Positions 24,088 to 33,263 of a stretch of 59,135 bases of DNA are shown piece by piece (position 1 is the first letter of the stretch; each line of letters begins with the position of its first letter). The stretch comes from GCA-002282575 sp964606405. GTDB lineage: Bacteria > Pseudomonadota > Gammaproteobacteria > Thiomicrospirales > Thiomicrospiraceae. The stretch is taken from contig CAZSGH010000016.1 of the NCBI GenBank assembly GCA_964606405.1, forward strand, positions 1 through 59,135, in the 5' to 3' direction. The position numbers were made by a program, and so were the translations under genes. Under the pieces are notes generated by a model that saw only the letters and a program-made list of their open reading frames with translations, was not told where the DNA came from and did no database searches.

Positions 24088-25401
24088 GTGAATGTGATAC
24101 CCCGTATTATCGCTCGCTCAGAGCATAGCATCAGTCGTAGTAATATCGACAAGGGTGTTCTTGATATTCTTTATACGCTCGCACGCAGTGGTTATGAAGC
24201 TTACTTGGTTGGTGGCGGTCTTCGTGATATGTTGCTTGGGTTAGAGCCAAAAGACTTCGATGTGGTTACCAATGCAACGCCGGATCAAATTAAAACCGTT
24301 TTTCGTAGTCGATGTCGCATTATTGGGCGGCGCTTTCGTTTAGCGCATGTTCATGTAGGCGACAAGGTCATCGAAGTTGCGACCTTTAGAGCGCAAAGTG
24401 ATGAGCGTGGTGATCGCCTTATTGATGATCAGGGCATGGTTCGACGTGACAATATCTACGGTACACGCGATGAAGATGTTTGGCGTCGTGACTTCACCAT
24501 CAATGCACTCTATTATAATATTGAAGACTTTAGTCTGGTTGACTATGTTGGTGCGCTGGATGATTTGAATGCAGGACGTATCCGCTTGATTGGTGATCCT
24601 GCTGTTCGTTATCGTGAAGATCCTGTTCGCATGATTCGTGCGGTGCGTTTTGCTTGTAAATTGGGCTTGGATTTGCCAGAAGAAACAGCTGCACCATTGC
24701 CAGTTTTATCTCACTTATTAGCAGAAACTGCACCTGCGCGTCTGTATGAAGAAGTGTTGAAGCTATTTCATGGTGGTCAGGCTGCTTGTGTCTTTGAAAA
24801 GTTACGTCAACATGGCTTGTTGGGCGGTTTGTTTGATCAGACAGAGTTTTGCTTGCAGCAGTCTTCTTCTTGGTCGGCGGTCGTTATTCCTGCTGCACTC
24901 AAACAGACGGATGAACGTGTAGTCAGTGCTAAAGGCGTTAATCCTGCGTTCTTGTTTGCGCTGATGTTGTGGGAGCCGCTATGGGCAGCATTAGAGTGCG
25001 ATGAAGGTTCGCCGGTTCATATCGATGCATTACTTAAGATGGCAACAACTGTTTTGAATGAGCAAAGTGAACGTACTAGTATTCCTCGCCCAGTGATCCA
25101 GCAAGTTAAAGAGATTTGGGCAACGCAGCTGCCATTAATTGCGATGCAGCATAAGGCAGAACGTGTGTTGGCGTTGCCACGATTTAGAGCTGCCTTTGAC
25201 TTTTTAGCGTTGCGTGCTTTGGCGTTGCCAAGTTTACAAAAAGATGTTGCTTATTGGGAACAGATTCAGTTGGATCATCCTGAGTGGTTATTGTCTGCTT
25301 TGCCAAGTCAGGCTGTGGAGCAAGAGCAAGGCGGTATTAGTGATGAGTATTCAGAAAAACGTGATGCACCTAAGCGTCGCCGCCGTTATCGTCATCGTTA
25401 A
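24088..25401 (+). CDS. pcnB: Poly(A) polymerase I
   Basis: Adds poly(A) tails that mark RNA for decay. About 437 residues. The nucleotidyltransferase core is YLVGGGLRDMLLGLEPKDFDVVTNATP, followed by RRDFTINALYYNIED and REDPVRMIRAVRFACKLG. The tail is basic (KRRRRYRHR). The start is uncertain. I chose GTG 24088 (AAAGG 13 bases upstream), and GTG 24094 is also possible. An ATG inside the tRNA-Val gene at 23983 is in frame but would be read through the tRNA and its terminator. folK follows after 14 bases. Confidence 0.94.
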   Translation: MNVIPRIIARSEHSISRSNIDKGVLDILYTLARSGYEAYLVGGGLRDMLLGLEPKDFDVVTNATPDQIKTVFRSRCRIIGRRFRLAHVHVGDKVIEVATFRAQSDERGDRLIDDQGMVRRDNIYGTRDEDVWRRDFTINALYYNIEDFSLVDYVGALDDLNAGRIRLIGDPAVRYREDPVRMIRAVRFACKLGLDLPEETAAPLPVLSHLLAETAPARLYEEVLKLFHGGQAACVFEKLRQHGLLGGLFDQTEFCLQQSSSWSAVVIPAALKQTDERVVSAKGVNPAFLFALMLWEPLWAALECDEGSPVHIDALLKMATTVLNEQSERTSIPRPVIQQVKEIWATQLPLIAMQHKAERVLALPRFRAAFDFLALRALALPSLQKDVAYWEQIQLDHPEWLLSALPSQAVEQEQGGISDEYSEKRDAPKRRRRYRHR

Positions 25402-25415
25402 GCCGAGCCGTTTCG

Positions 25416-25913
25416 TTGCGTGTTTTTTTGGGATTAGGTGCTAATTTAGCGCAGCCAGAGCAACAAATTTTGACTGCAATTGAGACATTGCGCCAATCCG
25501 TTGACGTTAAACTGGTGCGGTCTTCGCGCTTGTTCGGATCATCCCCGATGGGGCCTAAAGACCAACCCGACTATGTTAATGCAGTTGTCGAAATTGAAAC
25601 CGAGTTAGCCCCATTGGCATTGCTTGATTTGTGTCAATTGATAGAGCAAGCACATCATCGTGAAAGGGTACTTCGATGGGGTGCTCGCACCTTAGATATC
25701 GACATTTTATCGGTTGATGACCTTGTTATTCAGAGCGAACGGTTAACCCTGCCTCATCCTGGTATTGCGTCGCGTGATTTTGTTGTGCTACCGTGGCGAG
25801 ATATTGCGCCTGATTACATTATTCCTAACTTGGGTGCGGTTCTTTCTATTCACGTCGCAGCGCATTTTGCTGCTCATCCCTTATCATCACTTGATGGAGT
25901 TTCGTCATTGTGA
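25416..25913 (+). CDS. folK: 2-amino-4-hydroxy-6-hydroxymethyldihydropteridine pyrophosphokinase
   Basis: Transfers pyrophosphate from ATP to the pterin in folate synthesis. 165 residues. Visible are FLGLGANLAQPEQQI, SSPMGPKDQPDYVNAVVE, RWGARTLDIDIL and LPHPGIASRDFVVLPW. The only good in-frame start is TTG 25416, without a clear Shine-Dalgarno, so it may depend on coupling to pcnB. Its TGA overlaps the panB GTG. Confidence 0.95.
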   Translation: MRVFLGLGANLAQPEQQILTAIETLRQSVDVKLVRSSRLFGSSPMGPKDQPDYVNAVVEIETELAPLALLDLCQLIEQAHHRERVLRWGARTLDIDILSVDDLVIQSERLTLPHPGIASRDFVVLPWRDIAPDYIIPNLGAVLSIHVAAHFAAHPLSSLDGVSSL

Positions 25914-26701
25914 ATAAACTCGCTAAGTTACTATCCTATAAATCTGCGGGTAAAAAACTAACCTGCTTAACGGCTTACGATGCCAGCTTTGCTCGATTAC
26001 TAGATTCATGTGGTGTCGATATTTTGTTGGTTGGTGATTCGTTGGGAATGGTGGTGCAAGGACATCAGAGTACGGTTCCTGTTACCTTAGACGACATGAT
26101 TTATCATTCAAGCCTAGTTCGACGTGGTGCGCCTAATGCATGGCTGATCGCAGACTTGCCTTTCATGGCCGCTGTATCCTTAAATGATGCACTCTATTCT
26201 GCTAAACAGCTGCTGCAGCAGGGAGGGGTGCAAATGGTTAAGATTGAAGGCGATCAGTCTGTTTCACCCATTATTTCGGCGCTAACGCAGCAAGGTGTTC
26301 CTGTTTGCGCCCATTTAGGATTGTTGCCGCAGCAAGCACTTCGTTTGGGGTATAAAACAGTAGGTAAGACAGCAGACGAAAGTGATAAACTACTGGAAGA
26401 TGCCATAGCTTTAGAAGATGCTGGTGCATCAATGCTGGTCTTAGAGTGTGTTGTTCCTGAAGTTGCTGCGCGTATTAGCCAAGCTTTAACCATTCCAACC
26501 ATTGGTATTGGCTCAGGTAATCTAACTGATGGTCAAGTACTGGTATTACATGATGTACTTGGTTTATCTGCTTATCCGCCGTCTTTTGCACCGTCTTTTT
26601 TGACTAATGGCCGCAATATTGAGCAAGCGATCATTGCTTTTATTACAGATGTTAGGTCTGGTCTTTTTCCGAAGAATCGAGAGGATAAAAAAGATGTCTA
26701 A
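25910..26701 (+). CDS. panB: 3-methyl-2-oxobutanoate hydroxymethyltransferase
   Basis: First step of pantothenate synthesis. 263 residues from GTG 25910 (overlap GTGA with folK). Visible are LTAYDASFARLLDSCGVDIL, LVGDSLGMVVQGHQSTVPV, VKIEGDQ, CAHLGLLPQQALRLGY and GIGSGNLTDGQVLVLHD. It overlaps panC by 8 bases. The order pcnB-folK-panB-panC is common in gammaproteobacteria. Confidence 0.96.
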   Translation: MNKLAKLLSYKSAGKKLTCLTAYDASFARLLDSCGVDILLVGDSLGMVVQGHQSTVPVTLDDMIYHSSLVRRGAPNAWLIADLPFMAAVSLNDALYSAKQLLQQGGVQMVKIEGDQSVSPIISALTQQGVPVCAHLGLLPQQALRLGYKTVGKTADESDKLLEDAIALEDAGASMLVLECVVPEVAARISQALTIPTIGIGSGNLTDGQVLVLHDVLGLSAYPPSFAPSFLTNGRNIEQAIIAFITDVRSGLFPKNREDKKDV

Positions 26702-27596
26702 TTTAGCTTGCTTAACCATTGTTCGTACGTTAGAGGATATGCAACAGCATAGAGAAAAATGGGCATCCGAAAGCATGCGTATCGCTTTGGTTCCAACAAT
26801 GGGAAACTTGCACGATGGCCACTTTTCGTTAGTTAAGTTAGCGAGAGAGCGAGCAGACAAAGTGGTCGTAAGCATTTTCGTTAATCCTCTACAGTTTGCA
26901 CAAGGCGAAGATTTTGAATGTTATCCTCGTACATTAGAGCAAGATTGCTTAGCGCTTGCGTTATTAGGTGTTGATGCGGTTTTTGCCCCTGATGCTAGTG
27001 CGATTTATCCAGACAGTAGTAGTATGGCGAATGAAGTAGCACCATACACTACCATTGTGCCACCCGTTCGTTTAACAAATATTTTATGCGGTGCTAATCG
27101 TCCTGGACATTTTACGGGTGTAACAACGATTGTCGGTAAACTCTTTCACATCATTAACCCTGATGTTGCTGTCTTCGGACAAAAAGATTATCAGCAAGTT
27201 GCGATTATTCGTCAAATGGTGAGAGACTTGAACTGGCACATTGACTTGTTAACAGCACCAACTACTCGATCTGATGATGGTTTAGCACTGTCATCACGAA
27301 ATCAATATCTTAACGATAAACAACGTATTATTGCGCCTCGTATTTATCAGACATTGCTAAGTTTAGGTGATCGTTTGCGTGATGGCGAGCGTCATTATGC
27401 TAAATTGGTTAAACAGGCAGTAGAAGCACTTAAATCGAGTGGTTTTAATCAGGTGGATTATGTGGATATTCGTCATCCAGATAGCTTAGGTTTATCGCTT
27501 CCAACAGATGATCGATGGGTGCTATTAATTGCTGCTCGGTTAGGAAATACGCGATTGATTGATAATCTCGTGGTAGAAGCGGACAGCTTATCGTAA
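26694..27596 (+). CDS. panC: Pantothenate synthetase
   Basis: Joins pantoate and beta-alanine with ATP. 300 residues from ATG 26694 (GAGAGG 9 bases upstream), the start that fits the family (LACLTIVRTLEDMQ). Motifs are PTMGNLHDGHFSLVKLA (HxGH-type), FVNPLQFAQGEDFECYPRT, RPGHFTGVTTIV and FGQKDYQQ. The start overlaps the end of panB. Confidence 0.96.
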   Translation: MSNLACLTIVRTLEDMQQHREKWASESMRIALVPTMGNLHDGHFSLVKLARERADKVVVSIFVNPLQFAQGEDFECYPRTLEQDCLALALLGVDAVFAPDASAIYPDSSSMANEVAPYTTIVPPVRLTNILCGANRPGHFTGVTTIVGKLFHIINPDVAVFGQKDYQQVAIIRQMVRDLNWHIDLLTAPTTRSDDGLALSSRNQYLNDKQRIIAPRIYQTLLSLGDRLRDGERHYAKLVKQAVEALKSSGFNQVDYVDIRHPDSLGLSLPTDDRWVLLIAARLGNTRLIDNLVVEADSLS

Positions 27597-27632
27597 AATA
27601 TGATAAATTGAAAAATTAATAAGGAATTAAGT

Positions 27633-28556
27633 ATGCAGGCAATGGCAGATCGTGATGGTTTAATTTGGTTAGACGGAAAAATGGTGCCTTGGCGTGATGC
27701 TAAAGTGCACGTTTTAACACATACACTACATTATGGTATGGGCGTTTTTGAGGGTGTTAGAGCCTATGAAACAACGCAAGGTGCTGCGATTTTTCGTTTA
27801 CAGGCGCATACAGATCGCCTATTCAACTCAGCTAAAATTATGAATATGCCAATGCCTTTTAGCAAGGAAGAGATTAACGAAGCACAGCGCGCAGTGGTAC
27901 GTGAAAATAATCTTAAGTCTGCCTATATTCGTCCGATGGCATTTTATGGTGCAGAGGGCATGGGTTTGCGTGCCGACAATCTTAAAGTGCACGTCATGGT
28001 TGCTGCTTGGACATGGGGTGCCTATATGGGCGCTGAAAACCTAGAAAAGGGCATTAAAGTTGCTACTTCTTCGTTTACCCGTCATCATCCGAATATTTCT
28101 ATGACCAAAGCGAAAGCCAATGGTGCTTACATGAACTCAATGTTGGCATTACAAGAAGCTATTCGTCATGGTTGTGATGAAGCCTTGTTGTTAGATAAAG
28201 AGGGTTATGTATCGGAAGGTTCTGGTGAAAATTTCTTTATGGTGCGCGATGGTGTCATGTTTACCCCATTACTTACTTCTGCGTTAGATGGTATTACTCG
28301 TAAAACGATTATGCAGTTAGCGGCAGAAATGGGTATTCAGGTAATTGAACGCAATATCACACGCGATGAAGTTTATATTTGTGATGAAGCATTCTTTACG
28401 GGAACAGCAGCAGAAGTGACTCCAATTCGTGAGTTAGATGGTCGTGCGATTGGAGCTGGCTCTCGTGGACCGATTACGACGGCATTGCAATCAAAGTATT
28501 TTGCTTTGGTGCAAGGTAAAGATAGTGATCATGCCGATTGGCGTACGTTAGCTTAA
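27633..28556 (+). CDS. ilvE: Branched-chain amino acid aminotransferase
   Basis: Fold-type IV PLP enzyme making valine, leucine and isoleucine. 307 residues. Visible are HTLHYGMGVFEGVRAY, YIRPMAFYGAEGMGL, the lysine region MTKAKANGAYMNSMLAL, and EGSGENFFMV. AAGGAAT precedes the ATG. It sits close after the panBC operon, and valine-pathway intermediates feed pantothenate. A small zinc-finger gene follows. Confidence 0.95.
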   Translation: MQAMADRDGLIWLDGKMVPWRDAKVHVLTHTLHYGMGVFEGVRAYETTQGAAIFRLQAHTDRLFNSAKIMNMPMPFSKEEINEAQRAVVRENNLKSAYIRPMAFYGAEGMGLRADNLKVHVMVAAWTWGAYMGAENLEKGIKVATSSFTRHHPNISMTKAKANGAYMNSMLALQEAIRHGCDEALLLDKEGYVSEGSGENFFMVRDGVMFTPLLTSALDGITRKTIMQLAAEMGIQVIERNITRDEVYICDEAFFTGTAAEVTPIRELDGRAIGAGSRGPITTALQSKYFALVQGKDSDHADWRTLA

Positions 28557-28564
28557 GGTGTTTG

Positions 28565-28789
28565 ATGATGAACCTAGATCAACATAAAACATTAACTCAT
28601 CAGCATTCTTCGCAGGTAGAGGTAACGTCAACTATGTTGCCTTTATCCTGTCCTATGCCTGATGCGCCGCTATGGAATGCTCATCCTAAAGTGTTTTTAC
28701 CAATAGCTGATACAGGAAAAGCAACTTGTCCTTATTGTGGTACGCACTATGTGATGACGGATTGGCATGAAGGTGGACATCATCATTAA
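28565..28789 (+). CDS. Small zinc-finger (CHCC-type) protein
   Basis: 74 residues from ATG 28565 (AAGG 6 bases upstream). A central H-x-K-V-F region (AHPKVFLPI) and the motif ATCPYCGTHYVMTD, plus terminal histidines (EGGHHH), match the zf-CHCC family (COG4391), related to the zinc domain of mitochondrial complex I subunit NDUFS6. Its role in bacteria is not settled. It probably shares the ilvE transcript, and genes of this family are often found beside ilvE. Confidence 0.85.
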   Translation: MMNLDQHKTLTHQHSSQVEVTSTMLPLSCPMPDAPLWNAHPKVFLPIADTGKATCPYCGTHYVMTDWHEGGHHH

Positions 28790-28827
28790 CGCTTGTCTGT
28801 TGCTCTTAACTGTTAAGGGACGTGTGA

Positions 28828-29859
28828 ATGCGTAATTATCGAGATAGTTATCCTGATTCAAGAAAACTCGCTGAGCGTGTTTTAGAAGAAACTGCAAAGC
28901 GGCGTATTCGCCCCAATCCCATTAACTTTACGGTTTGGTATGAGTATCTGTTAGAGCGGGATCCTCATGTCTTTGATACACTTTCTCAGACCCCTGATCA
29001 TGAACAGGAAGATGTTGCACGTGATTTGTTTAATCATATTGTGAATCGAATCTGTTTTATGTCAGAGGTCGAAAATGTTGTTTTAAAGCTAGTTTATTAG
29101 ATTATTGGTGACATTAATGGATGGGAAGGTAATTTAGACTCTCATGCAGTAGTACTCGAAGCTGCATTGAATGCACTTGTTGCTAAAACATCTGACCCTA
29201 TGGCTGCTTCAATTGTTGTGAGAGAAGTAATTGGTTGCGTTAAAGAGTTAACCTTTGGCGCCGAGAGCATCAAGCATAAGATGGAAGCGGTCAAGTCTGA
29301 AGTTGATGGACTAAAAAAACAATTAGAATTAAGCTACAAAGAAGCGCATAGTGATGCGTTGACGGGATTAGCGAATAGACGCGCTTTAGATAAGTTTATT
29401 GTCGAACAGCTTAGCGAATTACCTAATGCTGATGATTATCATTTGTCTTGTATTATTTTGGATGTTGATTTCTTTAAGAAAATTAATGATCAATATGGCC
29501 ATTTAGTTGGTGATAGTGTGTTGCGTTTCATTGCTAAAATGCTAAAACAGCTAACGAAAGGACAAGATTTAGTTGCTCGCTTTGGTGGTGAGGAATTTAT
29601 TGTACTTTTGCCCAATACTGCTTGCCGCGATGCCTATGCTTTAGCGAATAAGTTACGAGAGAAGTTACAGTCAACAGCCTTAACGATCCGTGATAGTCAC
29701 CAAATGCTTAAGGTGACGGCTTCGTTTGGTGTTGCAGTTCATCGCGTTGGTGAGCCAATTCAAGATTTTATTAGTCGCGCTGACAGAGCACTTTATCTCG
29801 CAAAAACGTCTGGCAGAAATTGTGTGATGGGTGAAATTGATTTGGTTACTTCTAGTTAA
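28828..29859 (+). pseudogene. GGDEF diguanylate cyclase interrupted by an in-frame TAG
   Basis: The frame from ATG 28828 to 29859 would encode a 343-residue diguanylate cyclase but contains a TAG at 29098-29100. Coding continues in the same frame on both sides (NVVLKLVY-stop-IIGDINGWEGN). The N-terminal helical domain (KRRIRPNPINFTVWYEYLLE) is typical of cyclases with a soluble regulatory region. After the stop come a coiled linker and a full GGDEF domain: HSDALTGLANRRALDKF, ILDVDFFKKINDQYGHLVGD, active-site RFGGEEF. No inhibitory RxxD site precedes it. A TTG at 29167 could restart the catalytic part. A nonsense mutation, sequencing error or suppressed stop are all possible. Confidence 0.85.
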
Positions 29860-29880
29860 AAAGAACTATGAGTCGCGTAT

Positions 29881-31434
29881 TTATCGTCTAACTTTGCGCT
29901 GAGATGATGAAGCAATACCCATCGCTTCTCGGTACTTGGCAATGGTTCTACGAGCGACGGATATTTTCATTTCTTCTAGCTTGTCAACGAGGTCCTGGTC
30001 GCTAATTGGTTTCTTAGGATCTTCGGCATCAATAAGTGTTTTAATGCGAGATTTAATTGCAACTGCTGATTGATCTTGAGGACCATATTGGCTAACACTA
30101 CTAGAAAAAAAGTATTTAAGCTCATATGTGCCGCGTGGTGTTTGAATATATTTTTGAGTTGTAGCGCGAGAAATGGTAGATTCGTGTAATCCAAGTGCAT
30201 CAGCAACCACGCGTAACACCATGGGCTTCATTGCGATATCGCCTTCATCTAAAAAGCGCGCTTGTTCTGCGACTAAATAGGCTGCAACTTTGAGTAGTGT
30301 TTCACCTCGACTTTGAATGCTCTTCATTAAACCACGAGCTTCTAGTAGCTTTTCTTTCATGGTTTCAATTTGTTCATTTTGTGTCGTAGTTTTATCGACT
30401 TGTTTGAGTAAGTCAACATACTCACTGTTGACTCGAACTTTTGGATAAGCTCGACTATTTAACTCAATTTTCCACCCTTTTTTATCACGTTTAATGATTA
30501 AGTCAGGAACAATAATTTCACTTTCACTATTGGCGTAGCGTAATCCAGGCTTAGGGCTACACGATTTAATGCGTTCTAAGATAGCATCCCAGTGTTTGTC
30601 ATCGCGCGCGTACAGTCTTTTAAGTCGTACAAAATCACCATGCGCAAACCAGTCGAAACGATCGTTTAGCATACGAACTGCTGTTTCAGTTACTTCTGTT
30701 TTAGGAATCATGCCATTGAGTTGAATGAGTAAGCATTCTTGAATATCGCGTGCGGCAATGCCAGAGGGTTCAAAATTATCTTGAATAACTTTTAAGACGC
30801 GTTGAATGTCATTGATATCAGCATGAAACGATTCATGTTCTATAATGTCTTGCTCTATGTTTTCTAAAGTAGTGCCTAAATAGCCTTGCTCGTTAACCGC
30901 ATCGATGAGATAGTAGGCAATCGTTTGATCTTGATCAGAGTGAAAAGAAAAGGTTTCAAGTTGCCATTTTAAGTGTTCGTAGAGGTCTTCTGGTGCTGCC
31001 GTGTAGCTTTCGGGAGAGAGATACTCTTCATCGTCCCGATATGACGAGACTGAAAAATCCGCTAAATCAGTATTAGCATTGTCACGACCATTGTTATCAT
31101 CAGAAAATAAATCATCCCATTGGCAATCAAGTGTTTCTGTTAGGTTGCCTGTATGGTCGATATCATTTTGACTTGAAGAAAGTTCAAGCTGCTTTAGGTT
31201 GTCAGACCAATCGTCGGATTCGATGTTAGGCGCTTCGTCATAACGATCTGGCTCGCGCGACTCGATCGCTTCATCCAGTTCTACTTCAAGCATAATATTG
31301 TTGTCGAGTGCTTCTTCAATCGCTTGCTGTAATTCAATAGCTGAATACTGCAATATTTTAATTGATTGCTGAAGCTGTGGCGTGAGCTTGAGCTGTTGAC
31401 TGACATTGAGCTGTAATCCTGGCAACATGGCCAT
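29881..31434 (-). CDS. rpoN: RNA polymerase sigma-54 factor
   Basis: Alternative sigma factor needing enhancer-binding ATPases. 517 residues. Region I is Gln-rich (LQLNVSQQLKLTPQLQQSIKIL), then an acidic region II, a core-binding domain, a helix-turn-helix (LGLHESTISRATTQKYI) and the RpoN box (ARRTIAKYREAMGI). AAGGA precedes the ATG. lptB and hpf, frequent neighbours, are absent. An upstream structured repeat separates it from the divergent 31746 gene. Confidence 0.96.
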   Translation of the reverse strand: MAMLPGLQLNVSQQLKLTPQLQQSIKILQYSAIELQQAIEEALDNNIMLEVELDEAIESREPDRYDEAPNIESDDWSDNLKQLELSSSQNDIDHTGNLTETLDCQWDDLFSDDNNGRDNANTDLADFSVSSYRDDEEYLSPESYTAAPEDLYEHLKWQLETFSFHSDQDQTIAYYLIDAVNEQGYLGTTLENIEQDIIEHESFHADINDIQRVLKVIQDNFEPSGIAARDIQECLLIQLNGMIPKTEVTETAVRMLNDRFDWFAHGDFVRLKRLYARDDKHWDAILERIKSCSPKPGLRYANSESEIIVPDLIIKRDKKGWKIELNSRAYPKVRVNSEYVDLLKQVDKTTTQNEQIETMKEKLLEARGLMKSIQSRGETLLKVAAYLVAEQARFLDEGDIAMKPMVLRVVADALGLHESTISRATTQKYIQTPRGTYELKYFFSSSVSQYGPQDQSAVAIKSRIKTLIDAEDPKKPISDQDLVDKLEEMKISVARRTIAKYREAMGIASSSQRKVRR

Positions 31435-31745
31435 GCTGATTGCTTCCTTAGATTTGGGAAGTACTAAACACTGCGCGCCGCGCCGTTTTAGGCTCCCAGG
31501 ATTTTATTTAGCTGGTTTAAGGGCGTTAAATTATAAGTGCTTAGATGCGCCTATTGTTGAACCCCATCCGCCAGACCCCAAACACATTTCAGTTTTTAGA
31601 GGCAAACATTTTATTTATTTTTTAGTAGCGTACATTTTAACCCTAATTAGGTACATTTTGTGCTGCTCTTTTATACTAGGAACATTATAATGCCTAAGTT
31701 AGTATTAGATACAATATGTTTGTGTTGTTTTGAGGAGACAAAAGA
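31435..31745. other. 311-bp divergent intergenic region between rpoN and the 31746 gene
   Basis: Contains structured repeat copy 6 (31456-31603) and then AT-rich sequence. GTACATTTT occurs twice (31630-31638 and 31651-31659), spaced 21 bases or two helical turns, just upstream of TATACT and TATAAT hexamers (31672 and 31686). I see no clear -35. No gene is supported here. Confidence 0.6.
31456..31603 (+). repeat. Structured intergenic repeat, copy 6 (plus orientation, degenerate)
   Basis: Left end GGGAAGTACTAAACACTGCGC with the folding half CCGTTTTAGGCTCCC, central TTTAGCTGGTTTAAGGGCG, and right end CAGTTTTTAGAGGC. The right central arm is largely lost (CCCCATCCGCCAG). Confidence 0.65.
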
Positions 31746-32180
31746 ATGAATAATATCAAAAATGAATTAATAGCCTTGGCTAATCGTGTGCCAAATGATG
31801 CAACATGGGATGATGTGGTTTATCAGCTGTATCTTGATGGTAAAGTGACACTTGGCTTGGCAGAAAATGAACGCGATGCCGTCATGTCCCGTGAGATGTT
31901 CGATAATCTTTTTATTCGCGCTGAGTCTGCACATGATATGCCAGATGATATGCGTAATACATTAATTTATCACCCTGGAAATACGACCACAGTTGCAATG
32001 GTAGCAGGTGTTGTTGCTGCTGGCTTTGCCTTTGTGTTTCCACCGATTGCTTGGATGGCAGCGCCTGTGGCCTTTATCGCAGGCTTTATGGGAGTTTTGG
32101 CTGGCCAACCAAAAGCGTGGGTAGCCATGATGTTGTCGCTAGTGACTTTGATTCCATTTGTACCGATGGTATTAAAGTAA
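31746..32180 (+). CDS. Conserved hypothetical membrane protein with antitoxin-like N-terminus
   Basis: 144 residues, preceded by a strong Shine-Dalgarno (TGAGGAG, 8 bases before the ATG). The first 50 or so residues (RVPNDATWDDVVYQLYLDGKV, then AVMSREMF) resemble the short helical domain of addiction-module antitoxin-like proteins (PDDATWDDI.YELYVR..). The C-terminal half has two or three hydrophobic segments (about 79-98, 99-118, 124-142). I do not recognise the whole protein. No toxin gene is adjacent. It stands alone, upstream of a strong bidirectional terminator. Confidence 0.65.
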   Translation: MNNIKNELIALANRVPNDATWDDVVYQLYLDGKVTLGLAENERDAVMSREMFDNLFIRAESAHDMPDDMRNTLIYHPGNTTTVAMVAGVVAAGFAFVFPPIAWMAAPVAFIAGFMGVLAGQPKAWVAMMLSLVTLIPFVPMVLK

Positions 32181-32194
32181 GGAATGCTCTCTAG

Positions 32195-32236
32195 AAAAGC
32201 TCTAAAAACAAGCTTAGCGCAGTTTTTAGAGCTTTT
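32195..32236. terminator. Bidirectional terminator made of an isolated repeat-end hairpin
   Basis: A perfect 15-base stem, AAAAGCTCTAAAAAC (32195-32209) with GTTTTTAGAGCTTTT (32222-32236) and a 12-base loop. It lies between the converging 31746 gene and murB. The sequence is that of the left hairpin of the structured repeat family, without the rest of the element. Confidence 0.85.
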
Positions 32237-32238
32237 CT

Positions 32239-33261
32239 TTAAATAACAACAACTTCTTTTTCTAAGGCAATTGAAAACTTGCTGATTACGTCTTCGCGAA
32301 TGTTCTCTGCTAGTGCGAGGATATCTTTTCCTGTTGCATTGCCATAATTAACCAAAATAAGTGCGTGTTTTTCGTAGACACCAGCATCTCCAATACGTTT
32401 TCCTTTCCAGTTAACTTGCTGAATAAGCCAAGCAGCAGGAATTTTAATTTGTCCATCTGGTGTTTTATGACCAGGCATATCAGGATGCTGTGTGAGTAGT
32501 GCTTGGTAGTGCATGCTAGAAATACATGGATTTTTGAAGAAGCTGCCAGCACTGCCAATAAGTGCGGGGTCAGGGATTCGTTGATTACGTATGGCAATAA
32601 CGGCATCATAAACTTGACGTGGCGTCAGTGTATCAATTGATTCGTATTGATTCAAAAGAGCAGTATGTAATGCTTCATTCATTAAGTTTGGCGCTGCTTG
32701 CTTACGCAAGCGAAAGGTAACACGATGAATAAGGACGCGGTTTCTTAGACTTTGTGTAAAAATGCTATTTCGATAACTAAATTCACACTCATTCCGCCGT
32801 AGTTCAATACGTGAGCCGTCACGCAAATCAAAGCTTTGGATACGGGTAATCGTATCTTGAACCTCTGTGCCATAGGCACCGATATTGTGAACCGGAGCTG
32901 CACCAACAGTACCAGGGATTAGTGCTAAGTTTTCGAGTCCCCAGTAACCTTTATCAATCGTGTAACTAACAAAGTCATGCCAATTACAGCCTGCACCAAC
33001 AGAAAGCCATACCGATTCATTGTCTTCTTTAACCAGTTTAATTTCATCGTAAATGCATTTAAGAATAACACAGTCTAAATCGCTACTTAAAACAATATTG
33101 CTACCATTACCAATGACTTGCCACGGTAATGAAGAAATCAGTGGGTCTTGTCTAAGCGTAGGAATCGCACTGGCATGTCTGACTTCAATAAAAAAGCGCG
33201 CTTTAACCGAAAAGTGAAAGGTGTTTTGATTTTTAAGATCATAGTTTGCATAAATGTTCAT
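32239..33261 (-). CDS. murB: UDP-N-acetylenolpyruvoylglucosamine reductase
   Basis: FAD enzyme that makes UDP-MurNAc for peptidoglycan. 340 residues, the longer E. coli type. Visible are NTFHFSVKARFFIEV, IGNGSNIVLSSDL, LENLALIPGTVGAAPVHNIG, ECEFSYRNSIF and the catalytic-Ser region GSAGSFFKNP. csiV starts just upstream (2-base gap), so murB is last in the mfd-csiV-murB strand. Confidence 0.95.
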   Translation of the reverse strand: MNIYANYDLKNQNTFHFSVKARFFIEVRHASAIPTLRQDPLISSLPWQVIGNGSNIVLSSDLDCVILKCIYDEIKLVKEDNESVWLSVGAGCNWHDFVSYTIDKGYWGLENLALIPGTVGAAPVHNIGAYGTEVQDTITRIQSFDLRDGSRIELRRNECEFSYRNSIFTQSLRNRVLIHRVTFRLRKQAAPNLMNEALHTALLNQYESIDTLTPRQVYDAVIAIRNQRIPDPALIGSAGSFFKNPCISSMHYQALLTQHPDMPGHKTPDGQIKIPAAWLIQQVNWKGKRIGDAGVYEKHALILVNYGNATGKDILALAENIREDVISKFSIALEKEVVVI

Positions 33262-33263
33262 GG

